A DNA stretch of 64,000 bases from Lysobacter antibioticus. Lineage in GTDB: Bacteria > Pseudomonadota > Gammaproteobacteria > Xanthomonadales > Xanthomonadaceae. A model generated the notes under the pieces. The model ran no database searches and was not told the DNA's origin. It saw only the letters and a program-made list of their open reading frames with translations. Both the position numbers and the translations under genes were made by a program. Within the stretch, counting starts at the first letter, position 1; each line of letters opens with the position of its first letter. The DNA is taken from assembly GCF_000731095.1 (NCBI RefSeq), contig NZ_JMTZ01000009.1, positions 79,191-143,190 of the forward strand, written 5' to 3'. Below, in pieces: positions 9,521 to 19,793 of this stretch.

Positions 9521-10087
9521 TTACTTCGCGCGGCTGAAATACTCGCCCGAGCGCGTGTCGACCTTGATGATCTCGTCCTGGCTGACGAACAACGGCACGC
9601 GCACCACTGCGCCGGTTTCCAGGGTCGCCGGCTTGCCGCCGCCGCCCGAGGTGTCGCCGCGCACGCCCGGGTCGGTCTCGACGATCTTCAGTTCGACGAA
9701 GTTCGGCGGCTGGACCATGATCGGCACACCGTTCCACAAGGTCACCACGCAGGCTTCCTCGCCCTTGAGCCACTTTTCCGCGCCGCCCATGCCGGACTTG
9801 TCGGCCTGGACCTGCTCGAAGCTTTCCTGGTTCATGAAGTGCCAGTACTCGCCGTCGCTGTAGAGGTACTGCATGTCGGTGTCGATGACGTCGGCGGCTT
9901 CGAGGTCGTCGGTCGCCTTCATGGTCATTTCGACCACGCGGCCGGTCTTGATGTTGCGGTACTTCACGCGGGTGAAGGCCTGGCCCTTGCCCGGCTTGAC
10001 GTACTCGGTATCGGTGATGACGCAAGGCTCGTTGTTGACGAGGATCTTCATCCCGTTCTTGACGTCGTTCATGCCATAGCTGGCCAT
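9521..10087 (-). CDS. efp: Translation elongation factor P
   Basis: 188-residue EF-P, which binds between the P and E sites of the ribosome and relieves stalling at polyproline stretches. Three beta-barrel domains are recognisable. The modification loop VKPGKGQAF carries Lys34, the residue beta-lysylated in enterobacteria. A diverging epmB (lysine 2,3-aminomutase-like) 260 bp away supports that this EF-P is beta-lysylated rather than rhamnosylated. The Gly-rich insert [11 protein letters not shown] lies in domain III and is common in Xanthomonadaceae. A good GAGTTTC-type leader precedes the ATG; no operon partner on this strand. Confidence 0.97.
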   Translation of the reverse strand: MASYGMNDVKNGMKILVNNEPCVITDTEYVKPGKGQAFTRVKYRNIKTGRVVEMTMKATDDLEAADVIDTDMQYLYSDGEYWHFMNQESFEQVQADKSGMGGAEKWLKGEEACVVTLWNGVPIMVQPPNFVELKIVETDPGVRGDTSGGGGKPATLETGAVVRVPLFVSQDEIIKVDTRSGEYFSRAK

Positions 10088-10346
10088 GCTGAAACTCCTG
10101 CGAATAATGAGTGTGGCGTTGCGATTGGGTTCCGGTCACCCCCGCACCGGGCGGGTCGGCGGTGGCCGCGGCCGTCGTCCGGCGCGATCCCGGGCCGGCC
10201 TGCGACGGGCCCAGGGGTCCGCGAAACCGGGACCTGCCTGTGGCGGCGGAAGGCTAGAATGTCGGGCTGCGCCGGCCCATCCGCTGCGATTCACCGCGGC
10301 GGCGGGACCCGGGCGCCGTAATCGGAACCCTGAAGGCTAGCCCCGC

Positions 10347-11402
10347 ATGATACCCGCTGCTCAAGCCTCCTTACAGCAGGCCCCCTCGCTCGCGACCGCA
10401 GCCGTCGGCCCGACGCCGCCGGCCGCCGGCGCGCGCTGGCAGGCGCTGTGGCGCGACGCCGTGCGCGACCCGCGCGAGCTGCTGGCCCTGCTCGGCCTGT
10501 CCGATGCGGCCCTGGCGCTGTCCGACGAGGCCGCCGCGCAGTTCCCGCTGCGGGTGCCGCGCGGCTTCGTCGCCCGCATGCGCCACGGCGACCCGAACGA
10601 CCCCCTGCTGCGCCAGGTCCTGCCGCTGGACGAGGAAATGCGGCCGATGCCGGGTTTCAGCCTCGACGCGGTCGGCGACGGCGCGGCCAAGGCCGGGCAT
10701 GGCGTGATCCGCAAGTACAACGGCCGCGCCCTGCTGATTGCCACCGGCAGTTGCGCGATCCACTGCCGCTACTGCTTCCGCCGTCACTTTCCCTATGCCG
10801 AGGAAACCGCCGCGGCCGGGGGCTGGCGCGATGCGCTCGCCGCGATCGGCGCCGACGCCGGCATCGACGAGGTCATCCTGTCCGGGGGCGACCCCTGGTC
10901 GCTGGCCACGCCGAAGCTCGAAGAACTGACCGAGGCCCTGGCCCAGGTCCCCCAGCTCAAGCGCCTGCGCATCCACACCCGTCTGCCGGTGGTCCTGCCC
11001 GAGCGCGTCGACGCGGCGCTGCAGGCCTGGCTCGAACGCCTGCCGTGGCCGGTCGCGGTGGTGCTGCACGCCAACCACGCCAACGAATTCGACGCCGAGG
11101 TCGAGGCGGCCATGCGCCGCCTGCGAGCCAGCGGCGCGACCTTGCTCAATCAGGCGGTGTTGCTGCGCGGCGTCAACGACAGCGTCGAGGCCCTGGCCGC
11201 GCTGAGCGAGCGCAGCTACGCCGCCGGCGTGTTGCCCTACTACCTGCACCAGCTCGACCGGGTGCAGGGTTCGGCCCATTTCGAGGTCGCCGACGAGCGC
11301 GCCCGCGCCCTGCACCGGCAGCTGGCCGCGCGCCTGTCGGGCTACCTGGTGCCCAAGTTGGTGCGAGAAGTGGCAGGCGACCCGGGCAAGCGTCCGTTGT
11401 AA
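10347..11402 (+). CDS. epmB: EF-P beta-lysylation protein EpmB (radical SAM lysine 2,3-aminomutase)
   Basis: 351-residue radical-SAM, PLP-dependent enzyme that makes (R)-beta-lysine for EF-P modification. The 4Fe-4S motif is CAIHCRYCF (CxxxCxxC), followed by the glycine-rich SGGDPWSL segment. It is short relative to clostridial KamA, as expected for EpmB. It is transcribed divergently from efp, its target, across a 259-bp GC-rich region. No epmA (ligase) is in this window. The ATG follows a modest AAGGCTAG Shine-Dalgarno. Confidence 0.95.
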   Translation: MIPAAQASLQQAPSLATAAVGPTPPAAGARWQALWRDAVRDPRELLALLGLSDAALALSDEAAAQFPLRVPRGFVARMRHGDPNDPLLRQVLPLDEEMRPMPGFSLDAVGDGAAKAGHGVIRKYNGRALLIATGSCAIHCRYCFRRHFPYAEETAAAGGWRDALAAIGADAGIDEVILSGGDPWSLATPKLEELTEALAQVPQLKRLRIHTRLPVVLPERVDAALQAWLERLPWPVAVVLHANHANEFDAEVEAAMRRLRASGATLLNQAVLLRGVNDSVEALAALSERSYAAGVLPYYLHQLDRVQGSAHFEVADERARALHRQLAARLSGYLVPKLVREVAGDPGKRPL

Positions 11403-11578
11403 GGTTGTAATCTGGTTGGGGTTTGATTGGGGAACGCCGAGGAACCGTACGCGGACGCAGATGCGCCCGCGGCGTACGTCCGCGGCGCGATCGAACTCCT
11501 CAACGGGTCACAGATTCTCGACCTTGCATGGACGAGGCCGGCGCTTCATGTCATAAAACCGGCCCACGGAGGTGGTCA

Positions 11579-13672
11579 ATGCAATTCGGCAAAGACATGG
11601 TGCTGCGCTTGTTGATCGTCGACGACAGCGTCGAGGCGGCGGAGGCCATCGTCAGCGGGCTACGCAACAGCGGCATCGCGGTACGGCCGACACGGCCGGA
11701 AAACGAACAGGAAGTCGCCGCACTGATCCTGCAACATCCACCGGACCTGGTGCTGGCGGCGCGCAACTCGCGCAACGTCTCGCTGGCCAAGTTGATGCAG
11801 AGCGTCGACGCCAGCGGCAAAGACCTGCCGGTGCTGGTGCTGTTGGAATCGATCGACGACGCCGCCCTGCTCGGCGCGTTGGAGATTGGTGCGCGCGGCG
11901 TGGTGCTGCGCTCGAACGTCGCCCACGTGCAGAACGCGGTGCGCGCCGAATGGGCCGACCTGGAAGCGCGCCGCTCGCTGCGGCGCCTCGAGGCCCAGGT
12001 GCGCGAGACCGAACGCCGTTGCGACGCGCTGATCGACTCCTCGCGCGATCCGATCGCCTACATCCACGAAGGCATGCACATCCGTGCCAATGCCGCGTAC
12101 CTGGAAATCTTCGGTTTCGAGTCCTTCGACGACATCGAAGGCATGTCCCTGCTCGACCTGGTCGCGCCTTCCCAGGTCGACGGCTTCAAGCAATTGCTCA
12201 AGCAGCTCAGCAAGGGCGAACCGCCGCCGCCGAGCTACGAGACCCAGGCCCGCGCGCTCGACGGCAACGCCTTCCCGGCGGTCATGGAATTCACCGCGGC
12301 CACCTATGAGGGCGAACATTGCCTGCAGGTGGTGCTGCGCCGCCAGGAGATCGACCCCGAGCTCGCCCGCGAAGTGGAAGCGCTGCGCCAGCGCGACCAG
12401 GTCACCGGCCTGCTCAACCGCGCCACCTTCCTGCGCGCGCTCGAAGACGCGGTATCGGATGCGGCGCAGAACTCGGCCCACCACGGCCTGCTGCTGCTCG
12501 AACCCGACCATTACAACCAGCTGCTGCAGGAAATCGGCCTGGACCAGGCCGACCAGCTCATCGCCGCCTGCGGCGAGCGCCTGCGCGCGGCGATCGGCCC
12601 GGACGACATCGCCGCGCGTTTCGGCGAGCACCAGTTCGCGGTGCTGACCCGGCACAGCGACCACATGCACACCTCCAACCTGGCCGAAGGCATCCGCGCG
12701 GCGTTCGCCGACCACGTGCTGGAGACCGACAGCCTGTCGCTGAGCGCCACCGCCAGCGTCGGCGGCGTGCAGATCGGCGAGAAGATCGCCAGCATCACCG
12801 CAGTGCTCGGCAAGGCCAGCCAGTGCCTGCAGTCGGCCAGCGACGTCGGCGGCAACCGCACCGAGTTGTTCGACCCGGGCGCAGCCGACCGCGCCGAGGA
12901 AGAGCGCATCGCCGCCTGGGTCGGACGCATCCGCGACGCCCTGGACGCCGACCGCTTCGTCATGAACTACCAGCCGCTGATCAATCTGCACGGCGAGCCG
13001 ATGGAGATGTACGAGGCCTATCTGCGCATGCAGAACAGCCCCTCGGGCGAAGTCGGCGGCGAACTGGTGCAGCCGCTGTCGTTCCTGCAGATCGCCGAAG
13101 AACACGGCCTGCTGTGGGAGATCGACCGTTGGGTGGTCGGCAAGGCCATCCAGGTCATCGGCGAACGCATGCGCCAGGGCCGCCGCACCACCTTGCTGGT
13201 CAAGATCACCCAGGCCTCGCTGCAGGACGAAAGCCTGATCCAGCACGTGGTCGAACAACTGGCCAAGTACGGCGCCGACGGCAAGCTGCTCGTGCTGCAA
13301 TTGCCCGAGTCCAAGGTCTTCACCAACCTGCGCGCCGCGCAGGAACTGCAGTCGCGCATCTCCCAGTACGGCGTACGCGTCGGCCTGGAGCAGTTCGGCG
13401 CCGGCCTCAACTCGTTCCAGCTGCTCAACCATTTCGACGCCGCCTTCCTCAAGATCGACCGCGGCTACATGATCGACCTCACCTCCAACCCCGACCACCA
13501 GCAACGCGTGCGCGAAATCGCCGAAAAGGCGCGCGAACTGGGCCGGCAGACCATCGCCGAGTTCGTCCAGGACGCCGCCAGCATGAGCCTGCTGTTCGGC
13601 GCCGGCATCGACTACGCCCAGGGCCACTTCCTGGCCGCCGCCGGGCCGGACATGGATTACGACTTCCAGTAA
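11579..13672 (+). CDS. fimX: FimX-like degenerate GGDEF-EAL c-di-GMP receptor
   Basis: 697-residue cytoplasmic protein with REC-like (about 8-130), PAS (about 145-260), GGDEF (about 280-440) and EAL (about 450-690) domains. The GGDEF site is GEHQF and the EAL motif is EAYLR, so both activities should be lost. This is the hallmark of FimX, which binds c-di-GMP through EAL and recruits PilZ to control type IV pilus assembly and twitching. The REC-like domain keeps LLIVDDS but phosphorylation is unproven. The start was set at the ATG after a GGAGGTGG Shine-Dalgarno; the open frame upstream is Arg-rich and unconvincing. It ends 4 bp before an array of 7-bp repeats. Confidence 0.88.
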   Translation: MQFGKDMVLRLLIVDDSVEAAEAIVSGLRNSGIAVRPTRPENEQEVAALILQHPPDLVLAARNSRNVSLAKLMQSVDASGKDLPVLVLLESIDDAALLGALEIGARGVVLRSNVAHVQNAVRAEWADLEARRSLRRLEAQVRETERRCDALIDSSRDPIAYIHEGMHIRANAAYLEIFGFESFDDIEGMSLLDLVAPSQVDGFKQLLKQLSKGEPPPPSYETQARALDGNAFPAVMEFTAATYEGEHCLQVVLRRQEIDPELAREVEALRQRDQVTGLLNRATFLRALEDAVSDAAQNSAHHGLLLLEPDHYNQLLQEIGLDQADQLIAACGERLRAAIGPDDIAARFGEHQFAVLTRHSDHMHTSNLAEGIRAAFADHVLETDSLSLSATASVGGVQIGEKIASITAVLGKASQCLQSASDVGGNRTELFDPGAADRAEEERIAAWVGRIRDALDADRFVMNYQPLINLHGEPMEMYEAYLRMQNSPSGEVGGELVQPLSFLQIAEEHGLLWEIDRWVVGKAIQVIGERMRQGRRTTLLVKITQASLQDESLIQHVVEQLAKYGADGKLLVLQLPESKVFTNLRAAQELQSRISQYGVRVGLEQFGAGLNSFQLLNHFDAAFLKIDRGYMIDLTSNPDHQQRVREIAEKARELGRQTIAEFVQDAASMSLLFGAGIDYAQGHFLAAAGPDMDYDFQ

Positions 13673-13676
13673 GGCC

Positions 13677-13732
13677 GGGAATCGGGAATCGGGAATCGGG
13701 AATCGGGAATCGGGAATCGGGAATCGGGAATC
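13677..13732. repeat. Tandem heptamer array, 8 x GGGAATC
   Basis: Eight perfect head-to-tail copies of GGGAATC begin four bases after the fimX stop and end at GGGAAAGGCTG. A sister array of eight GGGAGTC copies lies at the same position relative to a terminator at 18469-18524. Pure 7-bp repeats of equal copy number at two loci suggest a shared element, not random slippage. Confidence 0.95.
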
Positions 13733-13764
13733 GGGAAAGGCTGAAGAACCGACCTCTCCGCCGC

Positions 13765-13796
13765 AACAAAAAACCGCCGAAAGGCGGTTTTTTGTT
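13765..13796. terminator. Bidirectional rho-independent terminator
   Basis: A 14-bp perfect stem, AACAAAAAACCGCC with loop GAAA and its complement, flanked by A and T runs on the two sides, so it works in both directions. It separates convergent fimX and htpX. Confidence 0.93.
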
Positions 13797-13830
13797 GGTG
13801 GCATCAGCCAACAGCGCCCTGCCTTTGCCG

Positions 13831-13866
13831 TCCCCCCTTTGAAAAAGGGGGGCCAGGGGGGATTTG
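13831..13866. repeat. Dispersed C6/G6 palindromic repeat (copy 1)
   Basis: A short inverted repeat CCCCCCTTT/AAGGGGGG followed by CCAGGGGGGATTT. Nearly identical copies occur at 18634-18667 and, inverted, at 49379-49410; weaker variants occur near 54962 and 55094. It behaves as a REP-like intergenic element. Confidence 0.8.
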
Positions 13867-13908
13867 CTTCTGCTCTCAGCCGCGCAATTGCGGCCTATCG
13901 CACCGACC

Positions 13909-14820
13909 TCAACGCATCACCACACCCGACGGACGCTGCTCCGGCGCATTGCGCAGCGCCTCGATGCGTTCCTCCAGCGGCGGATGGCTGCGCATCAGAC
14001 GCGACAATCCATGCCCCACCACACCGCTGATGCCGAAGGCCTGCACCTGGTTCGGCAAAGTGCTCTGGCCGTAGGTCTGCGACAGACGCTGCAGCGCCGC
14101 GATCATCTTGTGGCGGCCGGCGAGCTGGGCGCCGCCGGCGTCGGCGCGGAATTCGCGGTAACGCGAGAACGCCATCGCGATCATGCTGGCGATCAGGCCG
14201 AACACCACGTCCAGCACCATCACCACCACGAAGTAGAAGATGCCCGGGCCGCGCGACTCGCGCTGGCCGCCGAGCATCGCGTCGATCCAACCGCCGACGA
14301 TGCGCGCGGCGAACAGCACGAAGGTGTTCAGCACGCCCTGGATCAAGGCCATCGTCACCATGTCGCCGTTGGCGACGTGGCTGACCTCGTGGGCGAGCAC
14401 CGCTTCGGCTTCGTCGCGGCTCATCGCCCGTATCAGCCCGGTCGACACCGCGACCAAGGCTGCGTTGCGGTTGGCGCCGGTGGCGAAGGCGTTGATTTCC
14501 GGGGCGTCGTAGACCGCCACCTCGGGCATGCCGATGCCGGCCGCCTCGGCCTGGCGGCGCACGGTCGCGACCAGCCACTGCTCGGTCTCGGTGCGTGGCT
14601 GTTCGATCACCTGGGCGCCGGTGGTGCGTTTGGCGATCCACTTCGACATCAGCAGCGAGATCAGCGAGCCGCCAAAACCGAACACGGCCGCCATCACCAG
14701 GATGCCGCCGTTGTTGCCCAGGCGGATGCCGAAGACGTTCTGCAGCACCGACATGACGATGCCGAGCAAGATCAGCACGGCCAGGTTGGTGGCCAGGAAA
14801 AGGGCTATGCGTTTGAACAT
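13909..14820 (-). CDS. htpX: Protease HtpX, M48 membrane zinc metalloprotease
   Basis: 303-residue inner-membrane stress protease that degrades damaged membrane proteins alongside FtsH. Two N-terminal TM helices (about 5-25 and 35-55) precede the zinc motif HEVSH, with further TM segments after it, and the third ligand lies in the downstream FRADAGG segment. Length and order match HtpX. It is convergent with fimX across the repeat/terminator element, and the gene stands alone. In enterobacteria it is CpxR or sigma-32 controlled; no such site is evident by eye. Confidence 0.96.
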   Translation of the reverse strand: MFKRIALFLATNLAVLILLGIVMSVLQNVFGIRLGNNGGILVMAAVFGFGGSLISLLMSKWIAKRTTGAQVIEQPRTETEQWLVATVRRQAEAAGIGMPEVAVYDAPEINAFATGANRNAALVAVSTGLIRAMSRDEAEAVLAHEVSHVANGDMVTMALIQGVLNTFVLFAARIVGGWIDAMLGGQRESRGPGIFYFVVVMVLDVVFGLIASMIAMAFSRYREFRADAGGAQLAGRHKMIAALQRLSQTYGQSTLPNQVQAFGISGVVGHGLSRLMRSHPPLEERIEALRNAPEQRPSGVVMR

Positions 14821-15042
14821 GGTCGTACGGCTCTGTCGTGCCGCGCACCGTGCGCGGCTTCAGTCGACGTCCCTGTCCAATGCGGCGTGGTCGCCGCCTG
14901 TCCTCGTGTGCGGCGCGATCGCCGCACTGGTCAAATGTGGCGAAACCACCGTTAATTCAACGAGAATCCCGCCATAACCCGTCCCAGCCGGAGCGCTCGT
15001 TCATTGTCCGGACATCCTTCACCGACCGCTTCGCCTGAGCGG

Positions 15043-15960
15043 ATGCAGACGCCGTACCGGGGCCGCTTCGCGCCCTCGCCGACCGGCGACCTGCATCCGG
15101 GTTCGCTGCTGGCCGCGTTCGGCAGTTGGCTGCTCGCACGCCATCACCGCGGCACCTGGCTGGTCCGTATCGAAGACCTCGACCCGCCGCGCGAAGTTCC
15201 CGGCGCGGCCGAGCGGCAGTTGCGCACCTTGGCCGCGTTCGGCCTGCACAGCGACGAGCCGATCGTGCGTCAGAGCGCGCGCGGCGCCCTCTACCAAGCT
15301 GCGCTCGACCGCCTGCTCGACGAGGGCCGCGCCTTCTTCTGCCATTGCAGCCGCAGCGACCTGGCGGCGAACCACGGCATCCATCGCCGCTGCGTCGCCC
15401 ACGCACCGCGCCACGGCCGCGCCGCGCCGCAGCCGGCGGTGCGCCTGCGCGTCGCCGACGGCGCCGTCGCCGGCTTCGACGACGCCCTGCTCGGCGCGCA
15501 GTCGCAGGACGTCGCCCGCGACGTCGGAGACTTCGTCCTGCGCCGCGCCGACGGCTACTGGGCCTACCAACTCGCGGTCGTGGTCGACGACGCCGCGCAA
15601 GCCATCAGCGACGTCGTGCGCGGCGCCGACCTGCTCGACTCGACGCCGCGCCAGATCCTCCTGCAGGCCGCGCTCGGCCTGCCGACGCCGCGCTATGCGC
15701 ATTTGCCGCTGCTGCTCGACGCGCAGGGCCGCAAACTGTCCAAGTCCGATGCCGCCCAGCCGGTCGACGCGGCCGATCCCCTGCCCGCGCTGCGCGCCGC
15801 CTGGCGCAGCCTCGGCCAGGATCCGCAGGCCCTGGACGCGGTAGCGACTGTCACGGAACTGCTCGAACGCGCACAGGTTTCGTTTAGTCCGGCACAGATT
15901 CCGAAATGTGCTAAGGCTCTCGCCGCGATGCACAACGATCCTTTGACGAATGCTGTCTAG
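15043..15960 (+). CDS. gluQ: Glutamyl-Q tRNA(Asp) synthetase
   Basis: 305-residue truncated GluRS paralogue lacking the anticodon-binding domain. It activates glutamate and transfers it to queuosine at position 34 of tRNA(Asp). The class I HIGH-like motif is [13 protein letters not shown] and the KMSKS-like motif is KLSKSDA. The zinc-binding insert has CHC and a downstream Cys. The ATG giving [15 protein letters not shown] was chosen by family alignment; a TTG 39 bp upstream is in frame but unlikely. The 222-bp gap before it shows no gene. Confidence 0.93.
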   Translation: MQTPYRGRFAPSPTGDLHPGSLLAAFGSWLLARHHRGTWLVRIEDLDPPREVPGAAERQLRTLAAFGLHSDEPIVRQSARGALYQAALDRLLDEGRAFFCHCSRSDLAANHGIHRRCVAHAPRHGRAAPQPAVRLRVADGAVAGFDDALLGAQSQDVARDVGDFVLRRADGYWAYQLAVVVDDAAQAISDVVRGADLLDSTPRQILLQAALGLPTPRYAHLPLLLDAQGRKLSKSDAAQPVDAADPLPALRAAWRSLGQDPQALDAVATVTELLERAQVSFSPAQIPKCAKALAAMHNDPLTNAV

Positions 15961-16002
15961 AATCGGTCCGAGACCGCGCGGTCGCGGTCAAGGAGAGTAC
16001 AG

Positions 16003-16740
<738 letters not shown>

Positions 16741-16743
<3 letters not shown>

Positions 16744-16827
16744 CAGCCAGGGGCTGGTAACAACCAGGGGCTGATAACAGTCGGGGTTGGTAACAGCCCG
16801 GCTTGGTAAAACCCGGGCTGGTGAAAG
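16741..16827. repeat. Imperfect 15-17-bp tandem repeats of TAACAGCC(N)GGGGCTGG type
   Basis: Starting exactly at the phaB stop codon, five to six degenerate units beginning TAACA or TAAAA and ending GGCTGG/GGTTGG follow one another, the last reading TGAAAGCC. Unit length shrinks from 17 to 15 bases. Each unit carries a TAA and an internal CAGCC/GGCTG inverted pair, so RNA could form a row of short hairpins. Function unknown. Confidence 0.8.
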
Positions 16828-17108
16828 CCTTCGCCGCACCGGAGACCTGTTCAGGGTCTCCGGTTCCGGCGCGCGATCGTCCCGGCCTGCCCGCTTCGAC
16901 GCAACACCGCCGCGGCCGCGCCGCGCACTCGCCGTAGCCGATACCCTTCGCCGCCCCTGCAACCGGCGTCCGCGGCTGCGCCCAGGCCGTCGAAACCCCG
17001 CGCGCGCAGGCTTCGCGACGGCCGGTCGACGCCGGAGCGCCGTACCTGTTGCAAGCCCTTGCGCCCTGAGCCATGCTGCAAGGCACCACGTTTTAGAGCC
17101 AAAGCTCC

Positions 17109-17594
17109 ATGGCCTCGACCCGAATTATCAAGAAGTATCCGAACCGTCGTCTGTACGACACGGAGATCTCCAGCTACATCACCATCGAAGACGTACGGCA
17201 GTTGATCGTCGATGGCGAAGAATTCGAAGTCCGCGATGCGCGCTCCGGCGACGACCTGACCCGCCAGGTCCTGCTGCAGATCATTTCCGAACACGAGCAA
17301 GACGGCGAGCCGGTGCTCTCCACCCAGTTGCTGAGCCAGATCATCCGGTTCTACGGCGACTCGCTGCAGGGCTTTATGGGCAACTACCTGGAACGCTCGA
17401 TGCAGGTGTTCCTCGATCAGCAGCAACAGTTCCGCAACCAGATGGGCGGCATGCTCGGGCAGACGCCCTGGGCGATGATGAACCAGCTCACCGAACGCAA
17501 TCTGACCTTGTGGAAAGAGTTCCAGCAGAACCTGTCCGGCAACGTAGGCCAGCCCACGACGCCGAAGCAGAAGACCGACAAGCGCGAGCGTTGA
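17109..17594 (+). CDS. phaR: Polyhydroxyalkanoate synthesis repressor PhaR
   Basis: 161-residue regulator with the PhaR signature at its N-terminus, RIIKKYPNRRLYDTEISSYIT, which forms the PHA_gran_rgn DNA-binding domain, followed by the PHB accumulation regulatory domain (LSQIIRFYGDSLQGFMGNYLE) and a coiled-coil-like tail. PhaR represses phasin and its own gene and is titrated by nascent PHA granules. It lies between two phaB-type reductases, which strengthens the PHA reading of this locus. A 365-bp gap precedes it holding the stop-codon repeat array and no credible gene. The C-terminal tail is Lys/Arg-rich. Confidence 0.92.
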   Translation: MASTRIIKKYPNRRLYDTEISSYITIEDVRQLIVDGEEFEVRDARSGDDLTRQVLLQIISEHEQDGEPVLSTQLLSQIIRFYGDSLQGFMGNYLERSMQVFLDQQQQFRNQMGGMLGQTPWAMMNQLTERNLTLWKEFQQNLSGNVGQPTTPKQKTDKRER

Positions 17595-17721
17595 GCCGCG
17601 CTTTTTTGTTGCGCGCCGCCTGACCGCCTGTCGCGGTGGTGGCGCGTGGTTTCTTGTCGTGCCGTCGGGGGACGGCCCAGGCGCGTGCATGCACCGCGCC
17701 TTTCGCATGAGATAAAACTCC

Positions 17722-18462
17722 ATGAATAAACGCATCGCCGTCGTCAGTGGCGGCATCGGCGGTCTCGGCACCGAGATCTGCCTGTCGCTGGCCCGTGCCG
17801 GCCGCCGCGTCGTCGCCCTCGACCTGGGCACGCGCGAAGAACGCATCGCCGAATTCGCCGACCTCACCCGCGAGCTCGACATCCGCTTCGAAGCGGCCAA
17901 CGTCGCCGACTACGACGACTGCGGCGCGGCCATCGAACGCATCGTCGGCGACGACGGCGGCATCGACATCCTGGTCAACGCCGCCGGCATCACCCGCGAC
18001 GGCAGCCTGCGCAAGATGGACAAACGCGCCTGGGACGACGTGCTCGGGGTCAACCTCGACGGCGTGTTCAACCTGTGCCGTCACGCCGTCGACGGCATGA
18101 CCGAGCGCGGCTTCGGCCGCATCGTCAACATCAGTTCGGTCAACGGCCAGACCGGCCAGTTCGGCCAGACCAACTACTCGGCGGCGAAGGCCGGCATGCA
18201 CGGCTTCACCATGGCGCTGGCGCGCGAAGTGGCGCGCAAAGGCGTCACCGTCAACTCGGTCTCGCCCGGCTACTGCGAAACCGCGATGGTCATGGCCGTG
18301 CCCGAAGACATCCGCAGCCGCATCGTCGACAGCGTCCCGGTCGGCCGCCTCGGCAAACCCAGCGAAATCGCCCGCACCGTCGAGTTCCTGACCGCCGACG
18401 ACGCCGGCTTCATCACCGGCGCCAACATCCCGGTCAACGGCGGGCTGTTCATGAGTTTCTGA
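17722..18462 (+). CDS. phaB: Acetoacetyl-CoA reductase-like SDR, second copy
   Basis: 246-residue paralogue of the reductase at 16003. It has the same length and the catalytic block ISSVNGQTGQFGQTNYSAAK. The cofactor motif is VSGGIGGLG and the structural motif is NAAG instead of NNAG, so cofactor preference may differ. The stretch VSPGYCETAMVMAVPEDIR is nearly shared with the first copy, which indicates an old duplication around phaR. A start with GAGATAAAACTCC leader is weak. It ends six bases before an 8-copy GGGAGTC array. Probable role: 3-ketoacyl-CoA reduction for PHA; alternative is a general FabG-type reductase. Confidence 0.83.
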   Translation: MNKRIAVVSGGIGGLGTEICLSLARAGRRVVALDLGTREERIAEFADLTRELDIRFEAANVADYDDCGAAIERIVGDDGGIDILVNAAGITRDGSLRKMDKRAWDDVLGVNLDGVFNLCRHAVDGMTERGFGRIVNISSVNGQTGQFGQTNYSAAKAGMHGFTMALAREVARKGVTVNSVSPGYCETAMVMAVPEDIRSRIVDSVPVGRLGKPSEIARTVEFLTADDAGFITGANIPVNGGLFMSF

Positions 18463-18468
18463 GGGGCC

Positions 18469-18524
18469 GGGAGTCGGGAGTCGGGAGTCGGGAGTCGGGA
18501 GTCGGGAGTCGGGAGTCGGGAGTC
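18469..18524. repeat. Tandem heptamer array, 8 x GGGAGTC
   Basis: Eight perfect copies of GGGAGTC directly after the stop of the second phaB, ending in GGGAAAGGCTG as at 13733. It differs by one base per unit from the 13677 array, with the same copy number. Confidence 0.95.
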
Positions 18525-18559
18525 GGGAAAGGCTGCAGACCCGAAGCTGGCGCCGCAAC

Positions 18560-18587
18560 AAAAAAACCGCCTCTCGGCGGTTTTTTT
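18560..18587. terminator. Bidirectional rho-independent terminator
   Basis: Stem AAAAAAACCGCC, loop TCTC, complement GGCGGTTTTTTT. It lies between convergent phaB and the M48 peptidase and resembles the terminator at 13765 in stem sequence. Confidence 0.93.
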
Positions 18588-18633
18588 ATGGCTGGCGAAG
18601 TCGCAGCAAACAACCCCTCTTCGCCCGTGCTGT

Positions 18634-18667
18634 TCCCCCCTTTGTAAAAGGGGGGCCAGGGGGGATT
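18634..18667. repeat. Dispersed C6/G6 palindromic repeat (copy 2)
   Basis: CCCCCCTTT/AAAAGGGGGG palindrome followed by CCAGGGGGGATTTGCT, matching copy 1 at 13831 almost base for base, in the same orientation and same order after array and terminator. Confidence 0.8.
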
Positions 18668-18683
18668 TGCTGTTGCTCGTCCC

Positions 18684-19607
18684 TCAACGCAACGGCCGAC
18701 TAGCGCAATTGGCCTGATAGAACTGCAGCGCCTTCGGCATCAACGCCTGCAAGGTCTGGATGCGGTTGGCCGGATCCGGATGGGTCGAGGCGAACTCCGC
18801 GGGGCGCTGGCCGCCGCCGAGCTGCGCCATGCGCTCCCACAACGGTATCGCCTGGCGCGGGTCGTAACAGGCCGCCGCGGCCAGCATCAAGCCGACCTGA
18901 TCGGCTTGGGTTTCGTGATTACGCCCGTACGGCAGCACCAACCCGTACTGCGCACCGGCGCCGAGCGCGCCCATCACCATCTGCTGCTGTTGCGGGTCCA
19001 TGCCGCCGACCGCCATGCCCGCGGCGATCTGGCCCATCTGCACCAGCTTCTGCTGGGCCATGCGTTGCGAGCCGTGGCGCAACAGCGCGTGGGCGATCTC
19101 ATGCCCCATCACCACCGCCAAGGCGTCGTTGTTCTGGGTCACCGGGAACAAACCGGTGTAGACCGCCATCTTGCCGCCGGGCAGGCAGAAGGCGTTGGCC
19201 TCCTGCGAATTGATCACCGCCACGTTCCACTGGAAGTTGCGGTAGTCGGTCGGCGCGGCCTGGCCGTTGCTCGCCGCCAAGGACTCGGTCACCTGCGGCA
19301 CCTTGCTGATCAGGCGCTGGGCGATCTCGCGCACGCCCTGGCTCTGCGGCGCGTTGTCCGGCAGCAACGCGCGCTGCGCATTGGCATCGCCGAGCACCTG
19401 CTGGAACGCCTGCGCGCCGAGCTGTATTTCTTCGTCGGCGCTGGCGCCGTAATGGGCCTTTTCGCCGGTGTAAGGGTCGGTCTGGGCGCTGCCGAACCAC
19501 GACCACGCCGCGTAGATCGCGAACAGCACCAGGATCCACCAACGGAACCCGCCGAAGCCGCGCCGCCCTTGCGCACGACTCGCGCCACCCATGGGATCGA
19601 TCCTCAT
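18684..19607 (-). CDS. M48 family metallopeptidase (Oma1/LoiP-like), membrane anchored
   Basis: 307-residue zinc peptidase. An N-terminal TM helix (about 17-35) follows a positively charged start, then a soluble M48 domain with VMGHEIAHALLRHG as the HExxH motif and the third ligand within NHETQADQVGL. C-terminal STHPDPANRIQTL is the usual family ending. This is the Oma1/LoiP/BepA group, not HtpX. It probably acts in the periplasm on misfolded envelope proteins. ATG at 19607 has a GGGGAG Shine-Dalgarno; a longer open frame upstream is not convincing. Convergent with phaB across a repeat/terminator composite. Confidence 0.9.
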   Translation of the reverse strand: MRIDPMGGASRAQGRRGFGGFRWWILVLFAIYAAWSWFGSAQTDPYTGEKAHYGASADEEIQLGAQAFQQVLGDANAQRALLPDNAPQSQGVREIAQRLISKVPQVTESLAASNGQAAPTDYRNFQWNVAVINSQEANAFCLPGGKMAVYTGLFPVTQNNDALAVVMGHEIAHALLRHGSQRMAQQKLVQMGQIAAGMAVGGMDPQQQQMVMGALGAGAQYGLVLPYGRNHETQADQVGLMLAAAACYDPRQAIPLWERMAQLGGGQRPAEFASTHPDPANRIQTLQALMPKALQFYQANCASRPLR

Positions 19608-19793
19608 GTCCACACTCCCCACTGCCACGGGCCCAGGCCCGATCCGTTGATTGCCGGCCGCGGCCGAAGCCGCAACCACCGTACCCGCCTGCCTCCTGCG
19701 AGCGGCGCGATTCCATCATGAACCCTGTCGCGGGTCCGCGCCCACCCAACTCAAACCCATCAACTCAAACCGATCAACTCGAACCGACCCGAC